Assembly: GCF_017744015.1 (NCBI RefSeq)
Contig: NZ_JAGHRA010000005.1
Coordinates: forward strand, 164,855 to 228,854
Length of the DNA stretch: 64,000 nt
Source: Paracoccus sp. R12_2
GTDB taxonomy: Bacteria > Pseudomonadota > Alphaproteobacteria > Rhodobacterales > Rhodobacteraceae
Direction: 5' to 3'
The notes below the pieces were generated by a model. That model did no database searches, was not told the origin of the DNA, and was given only the letters and a program-made list of their open reading frames with translations. The translations under genes and the position numbers were made by a program. This document shows, piece by piece, positions 34,039 to 43,327 of the stretch (within the stretch, counting starts at the first letter, position 1; each line of letters starts with the position of its first letter).

Positions 34039-36221
34039 TCTGAAACGATCGTGCTTTCGTCTGCCTCGGCCGCCGCCTCGGGCGTGCCGCCTTCTGTTTC
34101 AGGACGACGTTCGGGGCGGGGCGTGTCCTCGGTCGGGGTCTGCACCGGCAGCCTAATGCTTTCCTCGCGCGCGTCCAGCGTCTGGAACTCTTCGCTGACG
34201 CCGACGGTGGCGGGGGCCATGCCTGGGCCAACGCTGATCTGCGGCAGTTGCGGTCCCTGCATCGGCGCGTCCGGCGCCTTGGGGCCCTGAGGTGCCTGAT
34301 CCGGTTGCGGGGCCGTCGCAGCTTTGGCGTTTTCGGGCTCCGGGACCGGTTCGCGTGTGACGCCCGTCAACGTGACCGGCTCTGGCAGCGGGGCGCTGCG
34401 CACGGGGCGGTCCGACAACAGGCTGAATTCGATCCGGCGGTTTTCCTCGCGACCCTCTTCGCTGTCGTTGCTGGCAATCGGCCGGCTTTCACCATAGCCG
34501 CGGGCAGACATGTTGGTGGTGTCGATATCCGCCTCGTTCATGGCGGCGACCAGCGCCTGAGCGCGAGAGCGCGAGAGATCGGCGTTGAACCCTTCCGAAC
34601 CCTGCGAATCGGTGTGACCACCGGCCTCAAGCTGGAAATCGGCGCATTCGGTCATGACCTCGGCCATCCGCCCCAGCGTGGCCGCGGGATCACCCGCGAT
34701 CGAGGATTTGTTGGGTTCGAAGCCGATCTCGGATTCCGACATGATGATGTTGAGGCGTCGCACGCATTCGTCGCCGTCGGGCAGCGCAAGTGCCGGATCC
34801 AGGCGCCTGTCATAGCGGACCGAAAGATCGTAACGCGCCCCGGGCCCAAGGCGTTCCGACAACGTCGCCGCAACACGCTCGGCCGCGTTCGGGTCGCCGG
34901 ACGTGCCGACCAGCCGGATGCGCTCCGGGGTCACATCGACCGTGCCGCTTTCAAGAATGTCCATGGATTCCAGCGCGGCAATCACCTGCACCGTCCAGCC
35001 GCCGGGCACGTCTTCGTCACTGCGCAAGCTGCTTTGGACCGTCGCAAAACGCGACCGCGCGAAACTGTCCACCGCCTCGCGCATGCGGGCATCGGTGATC
35101 CTGCCGCGCATTGACAGGCTGCGCTGACCCGACAGGGCCGCCACGAATTCGGCTGGCCCTTGGTCGCCGTTGTCCGGGCTTTCGCGCCGTGCATGAACGG
35201 AAAAGACGCGAGGAACGGCCTGTTCCAGCCGTCCCACCGCCTGATCGAACTGCGCCTGATCGACCGATGCAGGTGCGATCAGCGCGATATCGGCGTCCGA
35301 AATCGTGACCGCCCCTTCGCCGATCGCCGCGACCGCCTCGATGGCCGGAACGGCGGCATCTGCCCAATCGGGTGTCGGCGCACCCAGACCCAGCGTGCAG
35401 CCGGGCTTGCCGCTGACACCCGCCTTTACCGCCGCATCCAGAATCCGTGCGCGACCGTCCTCGTTATCGGCAGAGCACGCATCGAAGCGGGGGCCATCCT
35501 CGTCGATCAGGAATCGCAGCGTGAACGGCGCGATGACTGGGCGCGGCGCCGATACCCGGGTCGTCAGGCGCACATTCTCGGGCACGGCGCGCTTCAGTTC
35601 CGTTTCCAGTCGCCCCTTTTCCGCGCGACTGTCGGTGATCGCCGTCACCGTCACCTGACCCGGACTGACCGAGATCTTCGCGCTGGCGGCCATCTGCGCG
35701 GCGCGAAGCCCGAAGGCGATCGCCTGATCCCAGTCCTTGGGCACCGGGTAATCGGCGCTTTCCAGAAGATCGGTGATCTGCGGGGCTGCGGTCTCGTCCT
35801 TCAGGCCACGGACAAGACTGGCCCTGTCCGTCTTCGATGGCACCAGCCCGATCAGCGAAATGCCGTCGTCGTCGCGCAGCAATTCGACCTTGAAATCCGG
35901 GGGAGTCAGCGTCTCGGTCGAAGCCACCGTCATGTCGTCGATGACCCTGGACGGATCAACTGCTGTCTCTGCGCGCGTCTTCGCACGAAATCGCTCGACC
36001 TCGCTGGGGGCGGTTCCTGAAAGATGCACCCGAAGCCCGTCGGTAGTAACGCGCACCCAGTCCTGGCCGCTGGTGCTGAAGGCCAGTTGCACATCCTGAC
36101 GCGCCCGGTTCTCGATGAACTGTGCGGCGGATTGTGCGCCCCACCAGCACAGACCGCCCGCGGTGCCCAGAACGATGACCGATGCGAATGCGGTAGAAAT
36201 GCAGCGGCGGGACTGTGCCAT
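34035..36221 (-). CDS. Large OmpA-family peptidoglycan-binding protein
   Basis: A 728-residue protein with an N-terminal membrane anchor (ISTAFASVIVLGTAGGLCWW). A long middle region carries repeated BON-like segments (about 45-140, 150-235 and 360-460; for example VRVTTDGLRVHLSGTAPSEV). The OmpA-like domain at about 510-630 has FEPNKSSIAGDPAATLGRMA and GGHTDSQGSEGFNADLSRSR. The C-terminal tail is Pro/Glu-rich and disordered. The start is the ATG at 36221, right before the anchor. It should tie the inner membrane or periplasm to peptidoglycan. The short coiled-coil gene overlaps its end. Confidence 0.85.
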   Translation of the reverse strand: MAQSRRCISTAFASVIVLGTAGGLCWWGAQSAAQFIENRARQDVQLAFSTSGQDWVRVTTDGLRVHLSGTAPSEVERFRAKTRAETAVDPSRVIDDMTVASTETLTPPDFKVELLRDDDGISLIGLVPSKTDRASLVRGLKDETAAPQITDLLESADYPVPKDWDQAIAFGLRAAQMAASAKISVSPGQVTVTAITDSRAEKGRLETELKRAVPENVRLTTRVSAPRPVIAPFTLRFLIDEDGPRFDACSADNEDGRARILDAAVKAGVSGKPGCTLGLGAPTPDWADAAVPAIEAVAAIGEGAVTISDADIALIAPASVDQAQFDQAVGRLEQAVPRVFSVHARRESPDNGDQGPAEFVAALSGQRSLSMRGRITDARMREAVDSFARSRFATVQSSLRSDEDVPGGWTVQVIAALESMDILESGTVDVTPERIRLVGTSGDPNAAERVAATLSERLGPGARYDLSVRYDRRLDPALALPDGDECVRRLNIIMSESEIGFEPNKSSIAGDPAATLGRMAEVMTECADFQLEAGGHTDSQGSEGFNADLSRSRAQALVAAMNEADIDTTNMSARGYGESRPIASNDSEEGREENRRIEFSLLSDRPVRSAPLPEPVTLTGVTREPVPEPENAKAATAPQPDQAPQGPKAPDAPMQGPQLPQISVGPGMAPATVGVSEEFQTLDAREESIRLPVQTPTEDTPRPERRPETEGGTPEAAAEADESTIVSE

Positions 36222-36284
36222 GCGTGCGGGATCCTCGTCTGTGGCAAGTCGCGCCGGTCTAGCCGTGCGGTGCGGGCCACGCAA

Positions 36285-37223
36285 TCATGCCAGCCCCGCG
36301 ATGGCAAGAAACAGCGCAAGGATCAGCCCGGCATCCCGGTTCGACCGGAACAGGCGCAGGCAGCTATCATTCTGATCCGGTTGGAATAAACGCAATTGCC
36401 AGATCAGGTGAACCGCAAAACCGGCTAGCCCGGCCCCCCCTATCAACAGATTGCGACCGGTCAGTGAGATCGCGATGGCCAGCAGCGTGACCGCCAGCGC
36501 CGCGAACCCGGCAAGGATGCGCGAGCTGTTGTCGCCGAACAGAAGCGCGGTGGATTTCACGCCGATCAGGGCGTCGTCCTCGGCGTCCTGATGGGCATAG
36601 ATTGTGTCGTAGAAGATCGTCCAGGCGATCCCTGCAAGCCATGCAACGACCGGCGCCAGGTCCACCCGGCCCATATGCGCGGCATAGGCCAGCATGACAC
36701 CCCAGTTGAAGGCGAATCCCAGAAAGATCTGCGGCCACCAGGTGAAGCGCTTGGCAAACGGATAGATCGCGACCAGCGCCAAGGACGCCACCCCCATCCA
36801 GGTCGCGGCCTGTCCCAGCGTCAGCAGGATCACCAATCCCGTCAGCCCCTGCGCGATCAGCCATAGATAGGCGGCCCGCAGGCTGATCCGGCCCGACGGC
36901 AGGGGCCGCGATCTTGTCCGCGCAACCTGGGCGTCGATGTTGCGGTCGGTGATGTCGTTCCATGTGCAGCCCGCGCCGCGCATGACAAGGGCGCCAATGG
37001 CGCAGGCGAACGCGATCCAAAGATCGAAGGGGCGGGGGCCATCCGCCATCATTGCCAGCCCTATTCCCCACCAGCATGGCAGAAGCAGCAACCAGGTGCC
37101 GATCGGACGGTCGGCGCGGGACATGTGCAGAAAAGGCCGCCAGCCATGCGGCGCATATCTGTCCACCCAATTGCCCTTGGGTGCGTCGATCACGGTATCT
37201 GGCCTTTCGGTCCGGCTTTGCAT
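36285..37223 (-). CDS. ubiA: 4-hydroxybenzoate polyprenyltransferase
   Basis: A 312-residue integral membrane prenyltransferase that attaches the polyprenyl tail to 4-hydroxybenzoate in ubiquinone synthesis. The first Asp-rich motif is NDITDRNID (about 89-97), and the second is YDTIYAHQDAEDD. There are eight or nine hydrophobic helices. The N-terminal DAPKGNWVDRYAP is typical of alphaproteobacterial UbiA. The start at 37223 lies only 15 bases from the divergent rsmE start, so the two promoters must overlap or lie inside the opposite gene. Confidence 0.95.
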   Translation of the reverse strand: MQSRTERPDTVIDAPKGNWVDRYAPHGWRPFLHMSRADRPIGTWLLLLPCWWGIGLAMMADGPRPFDLWIAFACAIGALVMRGAGCTWNDITDRNIDAQVARTRSRPLPSGRISLRAAYLWLIAQGLTGLVILLTLGQAATWMGVASLALVAIYPFAKRFTWWPQIFLGFAFNWGVMLAYAAHMGRVDLAPVVAWLAGIAWTIFYDTIYAHQDAEDDALIGVKSTALLFGDNSSRILAGFAALAVTLLAIAISLTGRNLLIGGAGLAGFAVHLIWQLRLFQPDQNDSCLRLFRSNRDAGLILALFLAIAGLA

Positions 37224-37238
37224 AGCGTCGTGCCCATC

Positions 37239-37958
37239 ATGGCGAAGATCAGACTGTTCATAGATCACCCCTTGGCGTCGGGACAAGACGTGCCTCTGAT
37301 TCCGGCGCAGGCACATTACCTGTCGGGTGTCATGCGGCTGAAGCCGGGCGACGGAATCACGATCTTCAACGGCAGGGATGGTGAATGGTCCGCACTGATC
37401 GCGTCTGCCGGCAAGCGGGGTGGCCAGATCGAGGTTCAGGAACAGACCGCGCCGCAGCGTGACCCGCCCGATCTCTGGCTGATCTTCGCACCGATCAAAA
37501 AGGCGAGGACGGATTTCATCGTCGAGAAGGCGACCGAGATGGGGGCTGCGCGTATCGTGCCGGTGCAGACCGATTTCACCAACGCGGAACGCATTCGTCA
37601 GGACCGGTTGCAGGCGCATGCCGTCGAGGCCGCGGAACAATGTGGCGGCACCTTCGTCCCGCCGGTCGAGGATCTGTCGCCGCTGTCGCGTCTGCTGGAT
37701 GACTGGGATCGGTCCCGCTCGATCCTCTGGGCGGACGAGGCGATGGCCGGACCGGCGCAGACCCTGGCGGGCCTGTCCCGAGGCCGATGGGCCATTCTGA
37801 TCGGGCCTGAAGGCGGTTTCTCGGATGCCGAGCGCAGCCGTCTTTCACGGCTGGACCATGTGACGCGCATCAGCCTTGGTCCGCGCGTCCTGCGCGCCGA
37901 TACGGCCGCTGTCGCCGCGCTGACAATGTGGCAGGCCGCCCTCGGTGACTGGTGCTGA
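37239..37958 (+). CDS. rsmE: 16S rRNA (uracil-1498-N3)-methyltransferase
   Basis: A 239-residue SPOUT methyltransferase. It has an N-terminal PUA-like region (RLFIDHPLASGQDVPLIPAQ) and the RsmE core PIKKARTDFIVEKATEMGA, with the S-adenosylmethionine knot in ILIGPEGGFS and SLGPRVLRADTA. It methylates U1498 in the 16S rRNA decoding region. The ATG at 37239 matches the usual N-terminus, but no Shine-Dalgarno sequence is visible in the 15 bases to the divergent ubiA start. Glutathione synthesis genes, which often neighbour rsmE in alphaproteobacteria, are absent here. Confidence 0.95.
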   Translation: MAKIRLFIDHPLASGQDVPLIPAQAHYLSGVMRLKPGDGITIFNGRDGEWSALIASAGKRGGQIEVQEQTAPQRDPPDLWLIFAPIKKARTDFIVEKATEMGAARIVPVQTDFTNAERIRQDRLQAHAVEAAEQCGGTFVPPVEDLSPLSRLLDDWDRSRSILWADEAMAGPAQTLAGLSRGRWAILIGPEGGFSDAERSRLSRLDHVTRISLGPRVLRADTAAVAALTMWQAALGDWC

Positions 37959-38126
37959 TCCGGGATCAAGGTTGGCGCTAACGCCAGCCTCGGCCATGGG
38001 TTATGACGATGCTGCAATGCGGCATTGACTTTTTCCGGGGATGTATCCGGTGCAGCGTGGACCTAGATTCACTGACGTGGAAGGGCCGCGGATGGGCCGC
38101 GCCCGGAACGCAAAGGAAAAGTGGAC

Positions 38127-38312
38127 ATGACCACCATCGCCCTCAACGAAGGCTTTGGCCTGAAGGAATTCTTCGCCGATCTGCGCGCCGATTTCGCCGA
38201 CTGGCGCAAGCGCCGCGAGACGCGCGCCGAACTGAACCGCCTGAGCGAGCGCGAACTGGAAGATATCGGCCTGAACCGTGCCGACATTGACGGTGTCGTG
38301 GCCAGCATCTGA
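38127..38312 (+). CDS. DUF1127 small protein, first copy
   Basis: A 61-residue DUF1127 protein. The conserved C-terminal part is RAELNRLSERELEDIGLNRADI, an Arg-rich helix followed by an LSERELEDIG turn. DUF1127 proteins bind RNA or act in sRNA and phosphate-related regulation in some alphaproteobacteria. The ATG at 38127 follows AAAGGAAAA. An in-frame GTG six bases upstream is less well spaced. A strong terminator follows, and a second DUF1127 gene lies 281 bases further on. Confidence 0.88.
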   Translation: MTTIALNEGFGLKEFFADLRADFADWRKRRETRAELNRLSERELEDIGLNRADIDGVVASI

Positions 38313-38345
38313 CATGTTGGACGCACGCAAGACCAAAGTCGACCG

Positions 38346-38381
38346 AACCCCCATTTGCCACGGCAATTGGGGGTTTTTCTT
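38346..38381 (+). terminator. Rho-independent terminator of the first DUF1127 gene
   Basis: A stem pairs AACCCCCA at 38346-38353 with TGGGGGTT at 38368-38375, with further inner pairs, and is followed by TTTCTTT. It ends 63 bases after the DUF1127 stop. The T-rich tail is strong and on the plus strand only. Confidence 0.88.
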
Positions 38382-38593
38382 TGCCGCGCGGCGGTCTGGC
38401 GGCTGATACGCCGTGCCGTCCCCGCATGACGTTGCGCTGACCGGCTTCATTCGCCGCGACAACACGCGAATTCATGCATCCCACGCATGCCGGCCTTGCT
38501 GGAATGTCCGTGGTTTTCTGCACCTGCACAATCTACATGCTGCCTTGTCAGAAACATGCCCATGAACCGGGCAACATGAGAATGGGTGAAAAG

Positions 38594-38788
38594 ATGTCCG
38601 CCATTGAAACGAACCGCAGCTTTGCTGTCGGAGGCCTTGGCAGCGTCGTTGCAAATCTTGTCTCGCTGCTGGCGTCCTGGAGCGATACGCGCCGGACCCG
38701 CCGCGAACTGAGCGTTCTGTCGGACCGCGAGCTTGATGATATCGGGCTGTGCCGCGGCGACATCGAACGGATTGCGCGCGGCCACTGA
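38594..38788 (+). CDS. DUF1127 small protein, second copy
   Basis: A 64-residue DUF1127 protein, a diverged paralogue of the one at 38127. Its core is TRRELSVLSDRELDDIGLCR. It differs in having a longer hydrophobic N-terminal part (VGGLGSVVANLVSLLASW). The ATG at 38594 is preceded by GGGTGAAAAG; the in-frame ATG at 38576 is possible. It has its own terminator and sits in an AT-richer promoter region, so it is separately transcribed. Confidence 0.88.
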   Translation: MSAIETNRSFAVGGLGSVVANLVSLLASWSDTRRTRRELSVLSDRELDDIGLCRGDIERIARGH

Positions 38789-38816
38789 GGCCATCGCCAC
38801 CAGACCAGACGAGACG

Positions 38817-38851
38817 AACCCCCGAGCGGTTGCTGCGGGGGTTTTTCTTTT
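38817..38851 (+). terminator. Rho-independent terminator of the second DUF1127 gene
   Basis: The stem AACCCCCG at 38817-38824 pairs with CGGGGGTT at 38836-38843 and is followed by TTTCTTTT. It lies 28 bases after the stop and 19 bases before the convergent priA stop. Its sequence resembles the terminator of the first DUF1127 gene, so gene and terminator may have been duplicated together. Confidence 0.88.
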
Positions 38852-38861
38852 GTCTCGGGCG

Positions 38862-41066
38862 TCACAGGAAACTTTGCGGATCGATGTCGATTGCCAGCCG
38901 CAGATTCGTGGGCAGCCTGTGCGGCGCCAGCCAGTCGGCGATCGCGGATTGCACGGGGGCTTGTCGCGGAGCGTGGATCAGCATCCGCATCCGGTGCCTG
39001 CCCCTGATCCGCGCGATGGGCGCCGGCGCCGGTCCCCACAACTCGGCGCCCGCATCGTGTAACGGGGTCGCATTGGCGGCCAGGTGCCGCGCGAAATCGC
39101 TGACCACCGTCAGATCCGGATGCGACAGGATGACACCCGCAAGCCGCCCGAAGGGTGGCATGCCGGTCGCCTGTCGGCCTGCGGCCTCGGCGTCCCAGAA
39201 CGATTCGTCCTGCCCCGAGATGATGGCACGGATCACCGGATGATCGGGTTGATGGGTCTGCAGCAACGCGACCCCCGGGGCCTGCCCCGACTGACGTCCC
39301 GCGCGTCCGGCCACCTGACGCATCAGCTGGAACGATCGCTCGGCGGCGCGCAGATCCGCGCCCTGCAGTCCCAGATCGGCGTCGATCACGCCCACCAGCG
39401 TCAGACGCGGGAAATTGTGACCCTTCGCGACGATCTGGGTGCCAATGATGATGTCGGTATCGCCCGCCGCGATCTGTGCGATGGTTTCCTTCAGGGCGCG
39501 GGCCGAATGGAACAGGTCGGACGACAGCACCGTGGCCTTGGCTTCGGGAAATCGCGCGGCGACCTCTTCGGCGATGCGTTCCACACCGGGGCCGACAGGC
39601 GCCAGCTTCCCTTCCACGCCGCAGGACGGGCAGGCGTCGGGGATCGAACGGGTTTCGCCGCATTGATGGCACACAAGGCGGTTCTGGAACCGGTGTTCCA
39701 CCATCCGCGCGTCGCATTGATGGCAGCCGATCTGCTCGCCGCAGGCGCGACATACGGTTACCGGTGCGAAGCCACGTCGGTTGAGGAACAGAAGCGATTG
39801 TTCGCCCTTGTCCAGACGCGCCCGCACGGCATTTTCAAGCGTAGGCGAAATCCACCGACCAGAGGGCATGTCTTCGGCCCGCAGGTCGATCGCGGCCATG
39901 TCGGGCAGCTCCGCCTCGCCGTATCGGCTGCGCAGGTCAAGCCGGGTATATTTGCCGCTTGCGGCGTTCACCCAGCTTTCAAGGCTGGGCGTCGCCGAGG
40001 CCAGCACCACATGCGCGCTTGTGATCGAGGCACGCAGCACCGCCATGTCGCGGGCGCTGTAGAAGACGACATCTTCCTGCTTGTAGCTGCTGTCATGTTC
40101 CTCGTCGACGACAATCAGCCCAAGATCTCGGAACGGCAGAAACAGGGCGGATCGCGCGCCGACGACAAGGCCGACCTCGCCCCGGCCTGCCATGTGCCAC
40201 AGGCGCCGCCGTTCGGTTCTGGTGATGCCGCTGTGCCATTCGCCGGGGCGCGCGCCGAAGCGCGCCTCGACCCTGTCCAGAAATTCGGCGGACAGCGCGA
40301 TTTCAGGCAGCAGGACCAGCGCCTGCCGGCCGCGCGCCATGCATTCCGCCACGGCCTCCAGATAGACCTCGGTCTTGCCGGAACCGGTCACGCCGCGCAG
40401 CAATGTCGTGCCATAGCCGCCCGCGCGGATCGCGCCGCGCAGGGTGTTGGCGGCGGCTTGCTGATCCGGGGCCAGCGGCTTGCCGGGCAGGGTCGGATCA
40501 AGCCGCGGATAGGGCATGTCGCGCGGCGCCTCGATCTCGGCCAGCGCGCCTTGCGCCACAAGTCCCTTGACGACCGAGGTGCCGACGCCAGCAAGCTGGG
40601 CCAGTTCCGAGGGCGCAAAGCTGGCTCCGCCATGATCGGCGATCACGTCCAGCACGCGCTGGCGTGCCTCGGTCATGCGCTGCGGGGCACCGGTGCCGGG
40701 AACGATCACGCGACGGGCAGCCGGAGGCTGGTCCAGATCCGGGGCACGGGTCGCCATGCGCAACATCAGCGGGGCGGCGGTCAGCGTGTAATCCGCCGCG
40801 CGGGTCAGGAAGTCCAGAAAGCCGGGCTGAAAGGGCTCGGCATCAAGCACCTTGGCGACAGGGCGCAGCTTCGCCAGGTCGAAATCGCCCGTCCCGTCGC
40901 CCCAGACCAGGCCCAGCACGCGTCGCGGGCCCAGCGGCACCAGGACAAGCTGACCTTGCCGGACGCCCTGTTCGGGCGCCAGATAGTCCAGAACGCCCAC
41001 GGGTTCGCAGGTCAGCACGGCGATCCGGCTGCGGGCAGGGAAGAAGGCGGGCAGGTTGTCACGCAT
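38862..41066 (-). CDS. priA: Primosomal replication protein PriA (helicase)
   Basis: A 734-residue superfamily 2 helicase that restarts stalled replication forks. The N-terminal 3' DNA-binding domain covers about 1-105. Helicase motifs are GVTGSGKTEVYLEAV (Walker A), VVDEEHD (DEAH-type box) and LASATPSLES. The zinc-binding insertion is present with Cys pairs in CRACGEQIGCHQC and CHQCG/CPSCG. Late motifs are GTQIVAKGHNFPRLTLVG and QVAGRAGRQ. Length is normal. It is the only replication-restart gene in this window. Confidence 0.97.
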   Translation of the reverse strand: MRDNLPAFFPARSRIAVLTCEPVGVLDYLAPEQGVRQGQLVLVPLGPRRVLGLVWGDGTGDFDLAKLRPVAKVLDAEPFQPGFLDFLTRAADYTLTAAPLMLRMATRAPDLDQPPAARRVIVPGTGAPQRMTEARQRVLDVIADHGGASFAPSELAQLAGVGTSVVKGLVAQGALAEIEAPRDMPYPRLDPTLPGKPLAPDQQAAANTLRGAIRAGGYGTTLLRGVTGSGKTEVYLEAVAECMARGRQALVLLPEIALSAEFLDRVEARFGARPGEWHSGITRTERRRLWHMAGRGEVGLVVGARSALFLPFRDLGLIVVDEEHDSSYKQEDVVFYSARDMAVLRASITSAHVVLASATPSLESWVNAASGKYTRLDLRSRYGEAELPDMAAIDLRAEDMPSGRWISPTLENAVRARLDKGEQSLLFLNRRGFAPVTVCRACGEQIGCHQCDARMVEHRFQNRLVCHQCGETRSIPDACPSCGVEGKLAPVGPGVERIAEEVAARFPEAKATVLSSDLFHSARALKETIAQIAAGDTDIIIGTQIVAKGHNFPRLTLVGVIDADLGLQGADLRAAERSFQLMRQVAGRAGRQSGQAPGVALLQTHQPDHPVIRAIISGQDESFWDAEAAGRQATGMPPFGRLAGVILSHPDLTVVSDFARHLAANATPLHDAGAELWGPAPAPIARIRGRHRMRMLIHAPRQAPVQSAIADWLAPHRLPTNLRLAIDIDPQSFL

Positions 41067-41171
41067 CGGCCCAGATAAAGACGCGCGCCGGGCGCGGTTG
41101 CAAGGCCCCCGGCGTGGGGGTGGTAGATCTTTCTGCTTCCCTTGTGTCGCGGACTTTCGGCTAGGGAAGTG

Positions 41172-41816
41172 ATGCCGGGCATGTTAAACTTGCGCTTGCG
41201 GGATCCCGCCCGGAATTGGATCTTCACCATGGATCTTGCAGCTCTTCGATGCATGTCGGCTCTAGGCGTGCTGGTGTTCTGGCTTGCTGCGTGGCCGCTG
41301 CCGGGACATGCCAACGAAGATCCCGACGTGATCAACGTCATGAACGGCAACATGACCTATCCAATGCGGCTGGCGCTGAAAAACGGCACCGACAAACCGG
41401 CGGTCTTCGCGCTGATCGAGGATACCTGCATCGAAGGCGCTCCACCCTATTTCACCGTCAATCCGGGCGATACCTGGTCTGCCACGGTCATCCAGCGGCA
41501 CTACGATCAGGGCGTGGACAACTGCTATGCGACGCCGCATGGCATCACCTATCAGGATGCCAACAATCTGGCGAACACCTTCAGCGTGCGCCAGTTTGAC
41601 AATTCGGGCGACCCGAACTGCTATGACATCAAGTTCAACATCGTTTTCTGGATCAATCAGGCCGTTTGTCCGGTGATGACCGGCATGATCGCCGGTCCCG
41701 TCTCGACCCTGACCCAGCCGGATCGAATCACCGGCCGGCCGGGACGGGTGACCGACTGCCCCGGAGGCATGGACTGGTGCATCGGCGTCGGCTTCGGCTT
41801 CTACCTTTCGCCCTGA
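41172..41816 (+). CDS. Secreted six-cysteine protein of unknown function
   Basis: A 214-residue protein not recognised as any named family. A hydrophobic segment, [17 protein letters not shown], acts as a signal peptide with cleavage near GHA-NED. The mature part has six Cys residues spread through it (in EDTCIEG, DNCYATP, PNCYDIK, AVCPVMT, TDCPGG and DWCIGVG), suggesting three disulfides. The [13 protein letters not shown] segment reads like a beta-sandwich. The ATG at 41172 has AGGGAAG close upstream; starting at 41229 would give a shorter N-region. It sits between priA and the transaldolase and is monocistronic. A DUF in the aegerolysin-like fold is possible but unproven. Confidence 0.75.
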   Translation: MPGMLNLRLRDPARNWIFTMDLAALRCMSALGVLVFWLAAWPLPGHANEDPDVINVMNGNMTYPMRLALKNGTDKPAVFALIEDTCIEGAPPYFTVNPGDTWSATVIQRHYDQGVDNCYATPHGITYQDANNLANTFSVRQFDNSGDPNCYDIKFNIVFWINQAVCPVMTGMIAGPVSTLTQPDRITGRPGRVTDCPGGMDWCIGVGFGFYLSP

Positions 41817-41938
41817 CCGCGGGATCTGCGCGTGATCGCCGATCCCGGCAGCTTCCCCCCGGCAGCCGGGCTTACCCCTTTCCGGGTTCCATGTTTTGCG
41901 CTATCACCCCAGCGAAACCGCTTAAGAGGAGCCGGGCC

Positions 41939-42592
41939 ATGAAATTCTTCGTCGATACCGCCGATGTGGACGCAATCCGCGAACTGAACGACCTGGGCAT
42001 GGTGGACGGTGTGACCACCAACCCGTCGCTGATCCTGAAGGCCGGACGCAACATCGAAGAGGTGACCCGCGAGATCTGCGAAATGGTCGACGGTCCCGTG
42101 TCCGCCGAGGTCGTGGCCGACAAGGCCGAAGACATGATCCGCGAGGGCAAGCATCTGGCCAAGATCGCCGACAACATCACCGTCAAGGTTCCGCTGACCT
42201 GGGACGGTCTGAAAGCCTGCCGGGCGCTGTCGAATGACGGCCACATGGTCAACGTGACGCTGTGCTTCAGCCCCGCCCAGGCCATTCTGGCCGCCAAGGC
42301 CGGTGCGACCTTCATCAGCCCGTTCATCGGCCGCCTTGACGACATTCATCTGGACGGCGTTGAACTGATCGCCGATATCCGCGAGATCTATGACAATTAC
42401 GGCTACGAGACGCAGATCCTTGCGGCCTCGATCCGGACGGTGAACCACATCATCGAGGTCGGCAAGATCGGCACCGACGTGATCACCTCGCCCCCGGCCG
42501 TCATCAAGTCGATGGCAAAGCACATCTTGACGGACAAGGGGCTTGAGCAGTTCACTTCGGACTGGGCAAAGACCGGTCAGAAGATCGGCTGA
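41939..42592 (+). CDS. fsa: Fructose-6-phosphate aldolase/transaldolase-like protein
   Basis: A 217-residue small transaldolase of the TalC/FSA group. It opens [20 protein letters not shown], the Schiff-base lysine is K83 in [10 protein letters not shown], and the carboxylate and phosphate motifs are [16 protein letters not shown] and [10 protein letters not shown]. Short members are either transaldolases of the pentose phosphate pathway or fructose-6-phosphate aldolases; sequence alone does not separate them confidently. A strong AAGAGGA site precedes the ATG at 41939. The downstream DUF484 gene starts 33 bases later. Confidence 0.9.
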   Translation: MKFFVDTADVDAIRELNDLGMVDGVTTNPSLILKAGRNIEEVTREICEMVDGPVSAEVVADKAEDMIREGKHLAKIADNITVKVPLTWDGLKACRALSNDGHMVNVTLCFSPAQAILAAKAGATFISPFIGRLDDIHLDGVELIADIREIYDNYGYETQILAASIRTVNHIIEVGKIGTDVITSPPAVIKSMAKHILTDKGLEQFTSDWAKTGQKIG

Positions 42593-42625
42593 CACAAGCC
42601 GCGACAGGCGGCGGAAAGGGGCAGG

Positions 42626-43327
42626 ATGACCGCCGAACCTAAGGAAGAAACCGGGCTTGATCCGGCACTGCGGGAAAAGCTGCTGGCCGATCCCGCGGCC
42701 ATTCTTGGTGATCGCGATGTCATGCGCGCGCTGGTTGCCGCGCGCGAGGCCGAGATCGGCGACAACGTGATCGACATTCGCGGCCGCGCGATGGAGGCGC
42801 TTGAACATCGTCTGGACAGGCTGGAAACGCAGCATGAAAGCGTGATCGCCGCCGCCTATGACAACCAGTCGGGAACGGCGGTGGTGCATCGCGCGGTGAT
42901 CGGTCTGCTGGAAGCCGCCGATCTGACCGACTTCATCGACAGCCTTCAGGCCGATATCGCTCCGCTTCTTCGGATCGAGACGCTGCGGCTGGTGATCGAG
43001 GCCGATCCCGTCATCCCCAACCTGCCGGAAGACGTGGTCATTGCGCCTGAAGGCGCCGTGGGCCGTATCATCGCAGCAGGGCGTCGCGCGCCGCGTGGCG
43101 ACGACATCGTGCTGCGTCCTGCCTCTCCGATCACGCAGCCGATTCACGGCCGTTCGGTCACGTCCGAGGCGCTGCTGCCGCTGGATCTGGGCGCGCGTCA
43201 TCCGCGCGCCCTGCTGGTCATGGGCAGCGCCGACGGTAACCGCTTTGCGCCTGCGCACGGCACCGATCTGCTGCGCTTCTTCGGGCAGGTCTTTCGCCTG
43301 GTGCTGCTGGCCAAACTGCGGTCATGA
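42626..43327 (+). CDS. DUF484 family protein
   Basis: A 233-residue DUF484 protein with a GAF-like fold. It contains [20 protein letters not shown], then [20 protein letters not shown] and a C-terminal [20 protein letters not shown]. Its role is not established, but it is often next to xerC and overlaps it here by four bases, as in many proteobacteria. It may contribute to chromosome dimer resolution, an inference from linkage. Confidence 0.9.
   Translation: MTAEPKEETGLDPALREKLLADPAAILGDRDVMRALVAAREAEIGDNVIDIRGRAMEALEHRLDRLETQHESVIAAAYDNQSGTAVVHRAVIGLLEAADLTDFIDSLQADIAPLLRIETLRLVIEADPVIPNLPEDVVIAPEGAVGRIIAAGRRAPRGDDIVLRPASPITQPIHGRSVTSEALLPLDLGARHPRALLVMGSADGNRFAPAHGTDLLRFFGQVFRLVLLAKLRS

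Noticed and set aside
37971..37990. Hairpin after rsmE (GGTTGGCG/CGCCAGCC) as a rho-independent terminator
   Set aside because: The 8-bp stem includes a G-T pair and is not followed by a T run, so it is not listed as a terminator.
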